Source of the DNA: Chloroflexota bacterium
Lineage (GTDB): Bacteria; Chloroflexota; Anaerolineae; Aggregatilineales; J027
DNA length: 64,000 nucleotides
Direction of reading: 5' to 3'
Assembly: GCA_016234595.1 (NCBI GenBank)
Contig: JACRBG010000031.1
Span: 1 to 64,000, forward strand
Of this stretch, positions 52,380-62,049 are shown piece by piece. Below the pieces are notes generated by a model that was given only the letters and a program-made list of their open reading frames with translations, did no database searches and had not been told where the DNA came from. Both the position numbers and the translations under genes were made by a program. Position 1 is the stretch's first letter. Every line of letters starts with the position of its first letter.

Positions 52380-53699
52380 ATGGTCGCAATGATAGATGAT
52401 GAGCCAAATCATAATCATTTTTTCCTATCTCAGGAATCCAAGCTCTTACAATCAGATTCTTTCTCCCTTATAGTTGAGTGTTCGCTATTTTTTGATCAAT
52501 CCATTGTTATTACTCCACGTATCCACGAGCCTTTCAAATCATCTTTTCGCTCTTATGGAGATCTGCCCACCCATCTACTCGATGAAGTGGTTTTTTTGCA
52601 GGGATTAGTTGGAAATTTTTTCCACGATATTGATGGATACGACACGCTCTATATTGAACATAATCTCACAGACTCCGCCAATACCTATCCACGAATGTAT
52701 TGTTTTCCGAATCAAGGTTTCCTCTCAAACCTAAAGCAGAAACTCAATTTTCAACTTCTTTCCACAAGCTTATTTGGCCTTAGCGAAGCTGCAAAAAAAC
52801 GTCCCTATGTATTTATTCAAACATTCTCAGGTGAACAAAATGAGAATCTGTACGAGGCTTGGGTTGGCCTTGTTAATAATGGAGACAAGGAATATCTGTT
52901 TTCGATTCTTGAAAGCAATAAAGAGGAAAGATATTCAAAACATGATCTAAAAACTCAATTCGAGATGTGGATTCGGTCAATTCCCAAATACAAGATCAAG
53001 ACCGAGGAGGATGTCATTACGCTTGACTATATAGCCTCAATTGAGCAGTCAAATAAGATAGGCTATAACCAACTCGCCCAAGCATATCAGGGTACATGGG
53101 TTCAAGAAATTTACCAAGAAGCGGTTGATCGCTTTATTAAATGTTTGCCTAAACGAAATGATCCTCTCGAAATTCTTGATGTGGGATGTGGGCCGGGCCA
53201 ATATCTCAAAGTTTTTTGGGAACACGGCTTTCAATGTGTCGGCATTGATTCCTCACCTCAAATGGTTGAGAACGCCCGAAACTTATTCGCAAATTCGAAC
53301 ACCGCACCCCAAGTGAATAACATCAGTCTATTCGACCTTCAATTAGCGCCTAATTCATTTGATGGCATATGGTTTAGTGCCGTCATTGTCCATGCTCCAC
53401 GTCGTTCCTTGCCAGCCATCTTTACACGTCTACGTGAAATCTTACGAGACAACGGCCTCTTATATGTCTCAGCACGACTCGGTCATGGAAGTACCGTTCG
53501 CCGGGAAGGCAGGATTTTCTTCTACTTTACCCTAGGCGAGCTTGAAACATATTTCAGGGACGCGGGTTTTAAGATTATTGATTGTTGGACAGATGTGATG
53601 GATCGTGGCACGACAGGCAAAACCGAAAAAAGCTGGGGATATTTTTTGCTTGGCAAAAATGACCAGATGATTGATTCTATTGGAGGCCCAAATTGGTAG
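52380..53699 (+). CDS. Degenerate HIT-like domain fused to a class I SAM methyltransferase
   Basis: 439 residues. The C-terminal part (about 225-425) is a methyltransferase: motif I EILDVGCGPGQY (Asp267), VGIDSSPQMVENAR, FDGIWFSAVIVHAPR and LREILRDNGLLYVS. Residues about 25-165 align by eye with the HIT protein encoded two genes later (DQSIVITP for GHTILLTR, DTLYIEH for GTLFCFEH). The HxHxH triad is replaced by YPRMYC (103-108), so it should not hydrolyse nucleotides. AAGGAG precedes the ATG closely. First gene of a four-gene coupled operon. The HIT relation is inference; the methyltransferase is certain. Confidence 0.78.
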   Translation: MVAMIDDEPNHNHFFLSQESKLLQSDSFSLIVECSLFFDQSIVITPRIHEPFKSSFRSYGDLPTHLLDEVVFLQGLVGNFFHDIDGYDTLYIEHNLTDSANTYPRMYCFPNQGFLSNLKQKLNFQLLSTSLFGLSEAAKKRPYVFIQTFSGEQNENLYEAWVGLVNNGDKEYLFSILESNKEERYSKHDLKTQFEMWIRSIPKYKIKTEEDVITLDYIASIEQSNKIGYNQLAQAYQGTWVQEIYQEAVDRFIKCLPKRNDPLEILDVGCGPGQYLKVFWEHGFQCVGIDSSPQMVENARNLFANSNTAPQVNNISLFDLQLAPNSFDGIWFSAVIVHAPRRSLPAIFTRLREILRDNGLLYVSARLGHGSTVRREGRIFFYFTLGELETYFRDAGFKIIDCWTDVMDRGTTGKTEKSWGYFLLGKNDQMIDSIGGPNW

Positions 53700-55813
53700 T
53701 TGAAAATTTACAGACGCTATTTTCAACAAAACCTAGGATCAATTCCGGACGACAGCAGGTCTTATGGCGTTTGGCTTACGCCTTTTTACGCTTGGATCAG
53801 TTGCCTTCCGGTGGTTGGGGCAAAACCCTCTACTCTTGGATGGACAAAATATGGGAAGGGGACAAAGGGACAATTGTCAGAACCCCAGATACTCGCTTTG
53901 AAGGTGGGGTAGACTACACAGCCTATACCATTCGAACGTACTACGACTTTCTGGAAAAAGTGCTAGGCTCTCCTAGCATGGCGATTTTATTGCAGGAAAA
54001 TGATACCGACATTCGTACCTATCAGCATTTTGCCAAGCGAATCAATTTTAATGGGATGATTGGTGAATATAGGGGACGTACAGAACCTGAGATTCGGCTT
54101 CGTCATACCATGATGGGATTTATCACTTTCTATCTGCATCGAGCAGCCCATGGCAATAATGTGAGCATCAACGAAGAAACCGAAAAACTTTATAGGTACA
54201 TTATCGAATCAATACGAAGCTGGAAGCAGGATAAATCCCATCATTACGGACTCGCAGGAGCAACACTCAAATTAGTTGAGATTCTTGAGCAGGCATCTTC
54301 AGATTTCCCACTGGGGACTCCAGAAGTTGAAGATTTAAGGACTGCTCTTAAGGCTGAGATTTTACATATGATTGCCCTCATCACCGCTCCAGTAAACTAT
54401 AATCCACAGCCTGCGAATACGATGCACGGTCAATTGTACAGCACGATTTTTCGGCCCTATGGTGATTTTTGGCGTATGGAGCGATCGTGCTTTTTAATGC
54501 ACTTACCCCTGTTTATTCAGGATAACCAGCAGGCATTTAGCCGGTGGGCTACGCCCGAATTCAAATCAAAATGCGCCCAAACTTTCAAAATTCTCTTGGA
54601 TGAAGTTGGGTCTGTTTTTGATTTGGAGATGCCAAGTAACCACCTAATCCGCTATCATCGCCCGAAAGGATTACAACAAGCACCCCGTGACTGGGGACTC
54701 TCGGCTGAATTTGCGGCGTTGTTGTATATACCAGCCATCCAGCAGTTACTGATAGAGTCCAGAGTGATGGCAACCGACGAATATGAAAGACGACGAGACA
54801 TTTTAACTGAGGCGCTCGTATCTACCTTTGACCACTTTCATCAAGAGCCAACACTTTTTAAGTTCACTCAAGCACCGTCATTCAGTCGTATTTTGCATGT
54901 GATTCAGGCCTCGCAAGTTGATTCAGGTCAGTTAAAAGATTTGGATCAAGCTATTTCCACCATCATTTCGCAAGGCGTGACGGAATTTAGTTTAGAAGAA
55001 CTGATTAAAGATCATATAATTGGCCCCACTAGCTCAGACGTACAGAAACGGGCCCTTCGAGACCTACTCATAACAAAACTGGAGTCAGGCGAACATACCC
55101 CCGATGGGACGTTGTGTGTGGCTCAAGAATGGGCACTTCAGGTAGAAAAAACGATTACCACAACGATTGATTTTTATGAGAGCAAAGATTCCGATGATTA
55201 CATTACTCGATACTCGGATATGCCGCGAAAGAATTTGGTTCATGAAATTGATTTCCTATTTGAACAGCAACCTCCTAGCCACAACGGTCTTAGGAAAGCA
55301 CTTGACGTGGGCTGTGGGGTAGGGCAATATGCCGAACTACTCAGCCAACAGGGCTATGAAGTCAGCTTGTTAGATGCGTCTCAAAAAATGCTAACGCTTG
55401 CAACCCAACGAGCCAATATTCCGCAGGAAAGGGCTAAAAAATCGAGCATATTTGATTGGAAGTTCGGCTATGGTAATGAATACGATCACTACTTCGATTT
55501 GATTTTTGCCTGTGCCATAATGATTCATGTCCCAGAGGATAAGCGCGAGCGTGTCTATTCAACTTTCCATCAACTCCTTAAGCCAGCCGGCATCCTATTT
55601 GTGAATTATAAACTTGGGGATCATTCATTAATCTCCGACAACGGACGATATTTTGCTTATTATCGTGATGATTCTTGGATTCAACAGGAATTAGAAAAAA
55701 ATGGTTTTCAAATCCTAGTGAAAATCGAAGATATGAATTATCAAGATATGTATGGATTTCCCAAGCAAATTCGGTGGGCGCATTATTGCTGCAATAAAGG
55801 GGAGGTAAAATGA
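53693..55813 (+). CDS. Large helical domain fused to a class I SAM methyltransferase
   Basis: 706 residues starting at TTG 53693, overlapping the previous gene by 7 bp. The C-terminal part (about 500-700) is a methyltransferase: KALDVGCGVGQYAELL (Asp538), SLLDASQKMLTLA, FDLIFACAIMIHVP and LLKPAGILFVNYKLG. The N-terminal 490 residues are mostly helical and unassigned; LPSGGWGKTLYSWM and RDWGLSAEFAALLYIP weakly recall alpha/alpha-toroid (terpenoid-cyclase-like) proteins. It is translationally coupled to its neighbours, so it probably modifies the same product as the first methyltransferase. Confidence 0.75.
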   Translation: MVVENLQTLFSTKPRINSGRQQVLWRLAYAFLRLDQLPSGGWGKTLYSWMDKIWEGDKGTIVRTPDTRFEGGVDYTAYTIRTYYDFLEKVLGSPSMAILLQENDTDIRTYQHFAKRINFNGMIGEYRGRTEPEIRLRHTMMGFITFYLHRAAHGNNVSINEETEKLYRYIIESIRSWKQDKSHHYGLAGATLKLVEILEQASSDFPLGTPEVEDLRTALKAEILHMIALITAPVNYNPQPANTMHGQLYSTIFRPYGDFWRMERSCFLMHLPLFIQDNQQAFSRWATPEFKSKCAQTFKILLDEVGSVFDLEMPSNHLIRYHRPKGLQQAPRDWGLSAEFAALLYIPAIQQLLIESRVMATDEYERRRDILTEALVSTFDHFHQEPTLFKFTQAPSFSRILHVIQASQVDSGQLKDLDQAISTIISQGVTEFSLEELIKDHIIGPTSSDVQKRALRDLLITKLESGEHTPDGTLCVAQEWALQVEKTITTTIDFYESKDSDDYITRYSDMPRKNLVHEIDFLFEQQPPSHNGLRKALDVGCGVGQYAELLSQQGYEVSLLDASQKMLTLATQRANIPQERAKKSSIFDWKFGYGNEYDHYFDLIFACAIMIHVPEDKRERVYSTFHQLLKPAGILFVNYKLGDHSLISDNGRYFAYYRDDSWIQQELEKNGFQILVKIEDMNYQDMYGFPKQIRWAHYCCNKGEVK

Positions 55814-56466
55814 GTACCGATTCTTTTTCTGATATGCTGAATCACCGGATTAATGTCTGCAAGCGAGGGTGCCCTCTATGCAATGAGATGAGCAATCAGG
55901 ATGCCCTATCCAACCTGTTGGGTATCTACAAGACCCACGACGAAAAATTCCTGCTCCAAACCAGCCATTTTGTAGCCATGCCAGATATTTTTCCACTAGT
56001 TCCGGGCCATACCATCCTCCTCACACGGGATCATGTGCTTTCTATGGCACAGATTCCAATAGAGTGGTACGACGAACTCAAAAAAGTGAAATCTGAGCTT
56101 GCCATACACCTATCAAAGCAGTTTGGGACATTGTTTTGCTTCGAGCATGGCGATGCCGACGGGGAGATGACGAGTGGCGTGTGCATTAAACATGCTCATC
56201 TTCATTTTATCCCAGCCGTAATTTCTATCGAAGAGTGGGTCAAGCCTTATAGTAATCAACCTATTGAGATTGTCCCTATTGAATATCCTGCAATCTTAAA
56301 CGGGATAAAGGGGAGCTACATTTATTACGAGAATTTGTCTGGGTCAGGACTGTTTGTTTATCCGAATAAGCCGCTTCCGGAGCAGTTTATTCGGCGGGTT
56401 GTAGCAGAGAGTTGTCATCTACCGGAGTGGGATTGGAAAAAAACTGCTTTACCATTTCTCTTATGA
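55810..56466 (+). CDS. HIT-family nucleotide hydrolase/transferase-like protein
   Basis: 218 residues. A Cys-rich start (CKRGCPLC, 17-24) suits a zinc site. The HIT fold follows with IFPLVPGHTILLTRDHV, FCFEHGDADG and the catalytic KHAHLHFIP (His128, 130, 132). HIT proteins split or exchange nucleotide phosphoanhydrides or phosphoramidates through a His-NMP intermediate. Its ATG overlaps the preceding stop as ATGA. A tail of about 80 residues lies beyond the triad. Unlike the fused copy at 52380, this one looks active. Confidence 0.88.
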   Translation: MSTDSFSDMLNHRINVCKRGCPLCNEMSNQDALSNLLGIYKTHDEKFLLQTSHFVAMPDIFPLVPGHTILLTRDHVLSMAQIPIEWYDELKKVKSELAIHLSKQFGTLFCFEHGDADGEMTSGVCIKHAHLHFIPAVISIEEWVKPYSNQPIEIVPIEYPAILNGIKGSYIYYENLSGSGLFVYPNKPLPEQFIRRVVAESCHLPEWDWKKTALPFLL

Positions 56467-56474
56467 GGTCTTGT

Positions 56475-57848
56475 ATGAGCCAACCTATTAAACCACCCAA
56501 GACTTTTTTGCCCGATCAATCCGCAAATTACTGTCAGGTTGAATTTTGGCCGGGAATGCAAGCCGATATTGATTTGAATATCGTTAACCAATTGGCAATT
56601 CCTGTAAAAGGGAAACTTTATCAGTATCCTAGCCGCTTCCTAGAAATATTCGCCAACTTACCGAAGGATTTATCGGCATTACGACATGAAGATATTTTGT
56701 TGTGGGAGTCTATACAAAAACAATTCATGCCACAAATTCCAAACGTGGAATTTAGACTTGGCGAGAACATTAGTCAGCCTCCATTCACATGGGGAGAGTG
56801 TTCGGCCAATACACTAGCCGTCAACTTCACCTATAACACCAACGCCATCTACCGTATTGTCAGCAATCTTGTGGAGCAGAATCTTGTACCCCGGATAGAG
56901 ATGCCTCAGTTGATAGATCGTGCCTGCATAAGGCTGGCAAGTATTTATCGCGCTGAAGGCAGCTTTATCATGCGGAATATGAATAACAACTTTAATATGT
57001 TTCTAATTCCGCGAGTGATTGAATCACTCGTTGGGAAGTCAATCTACAACTCCGACATGCAGGAATATGACCTAACACGCTCCTCGCTAAAAATTGCGCT
57101 TGATCTGGCCGAAGATTACGTCCATCTCGATGTTAGACAAAAGATGGCAATAGCACTAGGTAAAGGGGTAGCCTTTATTGAAAAACGGATGATGGGGAAT
57201 AGCCTGTCCGAAGAAGAAACCTTCAATGTCCAAGAAATCGCCTATCGTTACTATGAAAAGCCACTTGGGATAGACCATCGTCAGCTCTTGATTGAACGCG
57301 TCGAAAATTCAGCAAGTTCCGGAAAAACTTTCAATTTAACAACAATCTTAGACGATGCTTCCGAAACCGTTGATGATTTGTTGTGGATGCTTGAGTTAAT
57401 GGAAATGTTCCCTTTTCTTTATGTTCACTTGTTGGTCAATACGGCGCAGGTCAGCATCAATTTCTCAAGCCAAATGTTATCTGACGTACTTGCTAGACCG
57501 ATTTTCCGGGGACTAGTTGAACGCATAGAGAAGCAATTTAGGGTTGTTGAAATGTATTGCCCGCTTATTTCTTTCCAAACCAGCTTGTTCCCTCCAGCGA
57601 CTCAGCATGTCATACACGAGGCCGATGTCGTATTCATAAAGGGGGCAAATTTCTTTGAGACTTGCCAAATTCCCGAAAAAGACACTTTTTACGCTTTCGT
57701 AGTATTTGGCCCAATTTCGCGCCTTTACTCCGGCTTCAATGATTATGACGGCGTCTTTGCTTTCGTTCCAGCAGGTCGTACCGGGTATACCCATAACAAA
57801 GATTTGTATCAGATTCAAACGCTTAAAGAAGTCGCTGGTAGTGGCTAA
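56475..57848 (+). CDS. Divergent DUF89/ARMT1-like protein
   Basis: 457 residues from ATG 56475 (GAGG upstream). The C-terminal half resembles the DUF89 metal-dependent phosphatase/carboxyl-methyltransferase family: LTTILDDASETVDDLLWMLEL for the LDNaGE motif, and EADVVFIKGANFFETC (Lys389) for the ADLIIsKGxxNFE motif, then AFVVFGPISRLYSG. Two metal-site positions differ: DN is DD (293-294) and the ND of the second motif is NF (N329). The N-terminal half is helical (VNFTYNTNAIYRIVSNLVE). Last gene of the operon; the assignment is by eye from motifs and needs a profile search. Confidence 0.6.
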   Translation: MSQPIKPPKTFLPDQSANYCQVEFWPGMQADIDLNIVNQLAIPVKGKLYQYPSRFLEIFANLPKDLSALRHEDILLWESIQKQFMPQIPNVEFRLGENISQPPFTWGECSANTLAVNFTYNTNAIYRIVSNLVEQNLVPRIEMPQLIDRACIRLASIYRAEGSFIMRNMNNNFNMFLIPRVIESLVGKSIYNSDMQEYDLTRSSLKIALDLAEDYVHLDVRQKMAIALGKGVAFIEKRMMGNSLSEEETFNVQEIAYRYYEKPLGIDHRQLLIERVENSASSGKTFNLTTILDDASETVDDLLWMLELMEMFPFLYVHLLVNTAQVSINFSSQMLSDVLARPIFRGLVERIEKQFRVVEMYCPLISFQTSLFPPATQHVIHEADVVFIKGANFFETCQIPEKDTFYAFVVFGPISRLYSGFNDYDGVFAFVPAGRTGYTHNKDLYQIQTLKEVAGSG

Positions 57849-57958
57849 TTGGCCCAAAGGTAGCGAAGTGTAGTTTTGCTAAGGAAAGGTTAAGAACTAT
57901 ACTCCTTGTAGAGTGGTTTGGTAGGTAGCCCGAAAATCGAGTCAATCAAAAGTAGAGA

Positions 57959-58696
57959 CTAGTCTGCTGCCGACAGATAGGCAACGGGCGCGGAGCCGCC
58001 TAAAGTGTCATGTGGACGCAAGAAATTATAGGTGTGAACCCAATTTTCGGTGATGGCACGCACCTCTTGTAAAGAGGCGAAGAGATAAAAATCGAGCACT
58101 TCCTCGCGAGAAGTACGATTAAAACGCTCAATATACGCATTCTGAGCCGGAAGACCGGGTTGGATAAAATCCAAGCGGATGTGATGGGCCTGTGCCCAAC
58201 TTTGAAAGGCCATCGCTGTGAATTCACAGCCATTATCGACCCGGATGCGCTGAGGATAACCACTCCAAAGCGCAATGGTCGAGCGCAAGGATCACCCGCA
58301 AGGCGGGTAAGGGGGCATCAACCTCAATCCCTAACACCTCACGGTTGAAGTCGTTTAGGACATTGAGCGTGCGAAAACGGCGGCCATTGAGCAAGGCATC
58401 ACTCATAACCAGCATTCATTGGGCTGTTCAGGCTGAGCCAGCGGCAAGGGCATGTGTTTGGGCAGTCGCTTGCCCCGCAGATGCAACTGCAAAGCCCGAT
58501 AAACCCGATGCACTCGTTTATGATTCCAGTTGTATCCACCATGGCGCAGGGCATGATAGAGCTTTTTGAATCCCCAGCGCGGTTGTTGCTCGACTGAGAT
58601 CCGTAATTGGTCCGCGACTTCGGCATCGCTGACTGCGATGGGATGGGTGGAGATAGAGAAATGCTGAACAACCCCTCCAAAAACAGCAAAGAACAA
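57959..58696 (-). pseudogene. Broken IS3-family (IS150-like) OrfB transposase
   Basis: Three pieces in different frames together make an OrfB. The first is QQPRWGFKKLYHALRHGG with NHKRVHRVYRALQLHL (58403-58696). The second is [22 protein letters not shown] (58233-58415). The third is [18 protein letters not shown] with the YIERFNRTSREEVLDFYLF and RPHDTLGG end (57959-58288). Frameshifts and a stop after NECWL inactivate it. It marks the right edge of the island. Confidence 0.88.
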
Positions 58697-58707
58697 CGAT
58701 CTATTTC

Positions 58708-58820
58708 ATCTGATAGATGAGGCCGAAACTTGGCTGAGTGAAAATGAATACGCAACCCCAATTCTCAAGTGGAAAACAGACGAGTGGGGTGAAGTACCCG
58801 CTGATTTGGGCAGAAAATAA
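58708..58820 (+). pseudogene. 3-prime tail of an unidentified gene cut by the IS3 remnant
   Basis: A frame reads LIDEAETWLSENEYATPILK then WKTDEWGEVPADLGRK and stop. It has no start and abuts the transposase remnant. It looks like a real protein end (balanced composition, acidic helix), but I do not recognise the family. Confidence 0.4.
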
Positions 58821-59090
58821 AATCGCGGTACGGTTAATCACCAATTTTCATTAGACTATTGACAGCCTTGCAGCAATACATCGCCAACAGGTGATCTGGC
58901 TTTTGCCTTCAGGTTGCCATGACTGGGTAGCCGTCCGGATGTCATAAAAATTCATGTTTTTCGTCACGGTCTCGACTTATCTTGGGAGAACGGGTGTAAT
59001 CTTGATGCGGAGCTTTCACCTAAATTCAAACTAAAAATCTGCATATCGTTGCCTCACATTGATGCCTCTAAAAAATGAAGGATAAGATCA

Positions 59091-59558
59091 ATGGAACCAA
59101 TCACACTGCATGTGAACGGACAGCGACTTACGATAGACGCGAATCCCGATATGCCGCTGTTGTGGGTTTTACGTGACTTGCTCGGATTGACGGGTACCAA
59201 ATATGGGTGCGGGATCGGTCAATGCGGTGCTTGTACCGTGCATCAAGATGGAGAAGCCATCCCCTCGTGTATAACCCCTGTTTCTGAGATTCATGATCAT
59301 GAAATCACCACGATTGAGGGCTTGGGTGGTAATGATCCATTGCAAAGGGCTTGGATTGCGGAGAGTGTTCCGCAGTGTGGGTATTGTCAGCCGGGTCAAA
59401 TTATGGCTGCCGCAGCACTGCTGATAAAGCATCCAAATCCTGACGATGATGCAATTGATGAAGCGATGGCGGATAACCTCTGCCGCTGCGGAACCTACCA
59501 ACGGATCCGTCGTGCCATCCATCTTGTGGCTGGGCAGACAGGAGGAAGTGCCACATGA
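59091..59558 (+). CDS. iorA: Mo-hydroxylase small subunit, 2Fe-2S (isoquinoline 1-oxidoreductase alpha type)
   Basis: 155 residues with two 2Fe-2S motifs. The plant-type N-terminal cluster is [12 protein letters not shown] with Cys60 in PSCITPV. The C-terminal cluster is QCGYCQPGQ with [12 protein letters not shown]. It passes electrons from the Mo subunit encoded next, which overlaps by 4 bp (ATGA). GAAGGATAAG precedes the ATG. No FAD subunit gene is nearby, which fits the Ior-type two-subunit enzymes that use a cytochrome acceptor. The exact substrate is unknown; the symbol reflects family only. Confidence 0.88.
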   Translation: MEPITLHVNGQRLTIDANPDMPLLWVLRDLLGLTGTKYGCGIGQCGACTVHQDGEAIPSCITPVSEIHDHEITTIEGLGGNDPLQRAWIAESVPQCGYCQPGQIMAAAALLIKHPNPDDDAIDEAMADNLCRCGTYQRIRRAIHLVAGQTGGSAT

Positions 59559-61585
59559 GCACCCAACTTTCCCGTCGTACATTTATCAAGGTTTCGGCAG
59601 TGGGTGGTGGCTTGCTGTTGGGTTTTGAGCTGCCAGCCGTACCAAAAATCGGGGCACAGACCCCAGAAGCCACCTTTATTCCGAATGCCTACTTACGCAT
59701 CACCAGTGACGATACCATAACGATTATGGTCCATCGTTCCGAGATGGGACAGGGGGTGCAAACCGCTATCCCGATGATTCTGGCTGACGAGTTGGAAGCG
59801 GACTGGACACGGGTTCATCTTGAACAAGCGCCCGCCGATTCGACTTATGGCGATCAGGTGACCGGTGGTAGTGTTAGTATCAGCAGTTCTTATGGCACAC
59901 TCCGGATAGCCGGGGCAACCGCACGCACGATGTTAATTGCCGCTGCCGCACAAATCTGGAACGTTGATCCAGCCGCGTGTCGGGCTGAAAATAGTCGGGT
60001 CATTCATGAGGAAAAACAGCTCAGTTACGGTGAGCTAACAGCAACAGCCGCGGCCTTACCTATTCCCCGTAGGCAGGAACTTCAACTGAAAGACTCTTCG
60101 GCTTTTCGTCTCATCGGGACCAGTATCCCGAATGTGTTAACCCCGCAGTATGTGGATGGTACAGCTCAGTATGCCATTGATGTTCGTCTGCCGGGGATGT
60201 TATATGCAGCAGTGGCACGCTGCCCGGTTTTTGGCGGAAGGGTCGAAAGCTATGATGACAGTCGGACCAAAGCGTTTGAGGGGGTACGCCATATTGTTGA
60301 AATCGAAAGCGGTGTAGCCGTAGTCGCCGATAATAGCTGGGCGGCCTTAAAGGGGCGTGATTTACTTGACATCACTTGGGATGAAGGCGCTTTCGTAGCT
60401 CAAAATGATGACACGCTGTTACAGGCCTTTGCCGCCGAAATTCCGTCTGCCGAGGTAGCTCCTGCCATCGAAGCCATCTATTTTACGCCGTACCTTGCCC
60501 ATGCCACGATGGAACCGATGAACTGCACCGCCGATGTACGCCCGGACGGATGTGATGTGTGGGCACCGACACAGGATCGCCAACAAGCCAAGTTGGTCGC
60601 CATTTCGTTAACTGGCTTAAACAGAGACGTGGTCAACATCCATGTACCGCCGATTGGCTGTGGCTTGGGGCGGCGGCTGAAAGTTGACTATGTGGAGGAA
60701 GCTGTGCAGATCTCAAAACTGGTCAGCGTTCCAATTAAGCTACTCTGGTCGCGTGCAGATGATATTCAAAACGGTGCTTATCGCCCAGCGACTTACCATG
60801 TTTTGCGGGCGACACTTGATGAACAGGGAAGGCCGAATCACTACGAACATCATATCGTGGGTCAACCTGTTGCCGCTGCCAGTGATTTGGCTTATGGGGC
60901 GAGTGATCACCCCTACGACTTGGGTGATTCGGTGGTGCGGGCACATTCTGTTATGCTCCCCATCCCCACCGCCTACTTCCGTTCGGTCTCGAACCCAACC
61001 AGTGCTTTTGCCAGAGAAGCCTTTGTGGATGAGATGGCCGAATTAGCGGGGCAAGACCCTTATGAATATCGGATGGCCCTGTTACGCAATGAGCGTTTCA
61101 AAGTGGTGCTAGAATCTGCGGCACGTGCCGCCAGCTGGGGAAATCCTCTACCTGAAGGACACGCCCACGGCATTGCTTTTCATACCACATGGGGCATACC
61201 AGTCGCACAGGTTGCGGAAGTTTCTATCTCACAAGACAAGCCGCATATCCACCGTATTGTGTGCGCGATTGACTGCGGACTAGTCATCAATCCCGATATG
61301 GTAGTAGCCCAAATGGAAAGTGGAATTGCGGTTGGCCTATCGTCCCTATTTAATGCCATCACGTTTGAAAATGGGCGGGTTCAGGAGGGCAATTTCCACG
61401 AGTATCCCCTGCTGGAAATGAAAGCCATGCCAGTCGTAGAGGTGCACATCGTCCCCAGCACTGCAATGCCCGAAGGCGTTGGGGAAATGGGTATTCCACC
61501 AGTGGTGCCTGCGGTGATCAATGCGCTCTATAAGCTCACAGGTAAGCGTATCCGCCAGCTGCCCATTCAAGGAGATGTTTTCTAA
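59555..61585 (+). CDS. iorB: Mo-hydroxylase large subunit (isoquinoline 1-oxidoreductase beta type), Tat-exported
   Basis: 676 residues. A twin-arginine signal ([20 protein letters not shown]) predicts export with the small subunit. The molybdopterin domains follow: [51 protein letters not shown], and the catalytic Glu in [19 protein letters not shown] near the end. It would hydroxylate an aldehyde or N-heterocycle outside the membrane. Length is a little under the usual 730-780 residues. CDS overlaps iorA by 4 bp. Confidence 0.88.
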   Translation: MSTQLSRRTFIKVSAVGGGLLLGFELPAVPKIGAQTPEATFIPNAYLRITSDDTITIMVHRSEMGQGVQTAIPMILADELEADWTRVHLEQAPADSTYGDQVTGGSVSISSSYGTLRIAGATARTMLIAAAAQIWNVDPAACRAENSRVIHEEKQLSYGELTATAAALPIPRRQELQLKDSSAFRLIGTSIPNVLTPQYVDGTAQYAIDVRLPGMLYAAVARCPVFGGRVESYDDSRTKAFEGVRHIVEIESGVAVVADNSWAALKGRDLLDITWDEGAFVAQNDDTLLQAFAAEIPSAEVAPAIEAIYFTPYLAHATMEPMNCTADVRPDGCDVWAPTQDRQQAKLVAISLTGLNRDVVNIHVPPIGCGLGRRLKVDYVEEAVQISKLVSVPIKLLWSRADDIQNGAYRPATYHVLRATLDEQGRPNHYEHHIVGQPVAAASDLAYGASDHPYDLGDSVVRAHSVMLPIPTAYFRSVSNPTSAFAREAFVDEMAELAGQDPYEYRMALLRNERFKVVLESAARAASWGNPLPEGHAHGIAFHTTWGIPVAQVAEVSISQDKPHIHRIVCAIDCGLVINPDMVVAQMESGIAVGLSSLFNAITFENGRVQEGNFHEYPLLEMKAMPVVEVHIVPSTAMPEGVGEMGIPPVVPAVINALYKLTGKRIRQLPIQGDVF

Positions 61586-61660
61586 CAGTCGGGAAATGAT
61601 CTTCCGGTTGAAGTGAGCAAACACCGGCGCCCATTTTGGCGATTGAAAGCGTACAGTAGA

Positions 61661-61698
61661 CCTAAACAAAGTTGTGGTGAAGGGCAACTTTGTTTAGG
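61661..61698. repeat. Perfect 14-bp inverted repeat with 10-nt loop
   Basis: CCTAAACAAAGTTG (61661-61674) and CAACTTTGTTTAGG (61685-61698) are exact complements. No T-run follows on either strand, so a plain intrinsic terminator is doubtful. It could be an IS end, a regulator site or a factor-dependent terminator of the ior genes. Confidence 0.6.
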
Positions 61699-61703
61699 GA
61701 GGG

Positions 61704-62003
61704 TCAAAGTCCATACTCCTTTGCCAAGCGTTTTTGGGGCAAGGGGGAAATGATTAGCAACTTCTTGCCAGTCTGATCTTGTTGGTCAACCTTTAGGCCA
61801 ATGAGGAATGGGAAAAAGCGGTGGAGGTCGGCCAAGAGGCTGTCAAGTTCAGCCAACAGCTCGGAAAATAGTAAGAAATGGCGGCCCATGTTCTCAATGA
61901 AATTCCTCTGATATTCACGGGTCGCTTGCGGCGCACCCTTGAACACTCTAAAGCAGCCCAAGCTTTGTTTGATCCTAACGACTGCCTTTGCGTATATTAT
62001 CAA
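61704..62003 (-). CDS. Doubtful 99-codon frame, possible transposase tail
   Basis: The frame (ATREYQRNFIENMGRHFLLF, LLADLHRFFPFLIGLK, ending KRLAKEYGL) has a protein-like helical pattern but no family I recognise and no clear SD. It may be a remnant of a mobile element or chance. Confidence 0.25.
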   Translation of the reverse strand: MIIYAKAVVRIKQSLGCFRVFKGAPQATREYQRNFIENMGRHFLLFSELLAELDSLLADLHRFFPFLIGLKVDQQDQTGKKLLIISPLPQKRLAKEYGL

Positions 62004-62049
62004 AACAGTTGGGCCACAAAAGTTGGCAGGGATAAAGGGGTGTTGTGAA

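Larger units (their letters stand above)
61586..62049. other. Region between iorB and the phosphoesterase gene
   Basis: It contains one long inverted repeat (61661-61698, listed separately) and a weak minus-strand frame (61704-62003). Otherwise nothing recognisable is seen. Confidence 0.4.

Noticed and set aside
53693-55200. Squalene-hopene-cyclase identity for the N-terminal half
   Set aside because: Only one GGW and a general helical pattern; there is no DxDD motif or set of QW repeats, so I call it unassigned.
61939-62049. Longer N-terminus for the metallophosphoesterase
   Set aside because: The family begins at MRVAVFSDIHGN, and an SD precedes ATG 62050; the upstream 37 codons are not conserved-looking.
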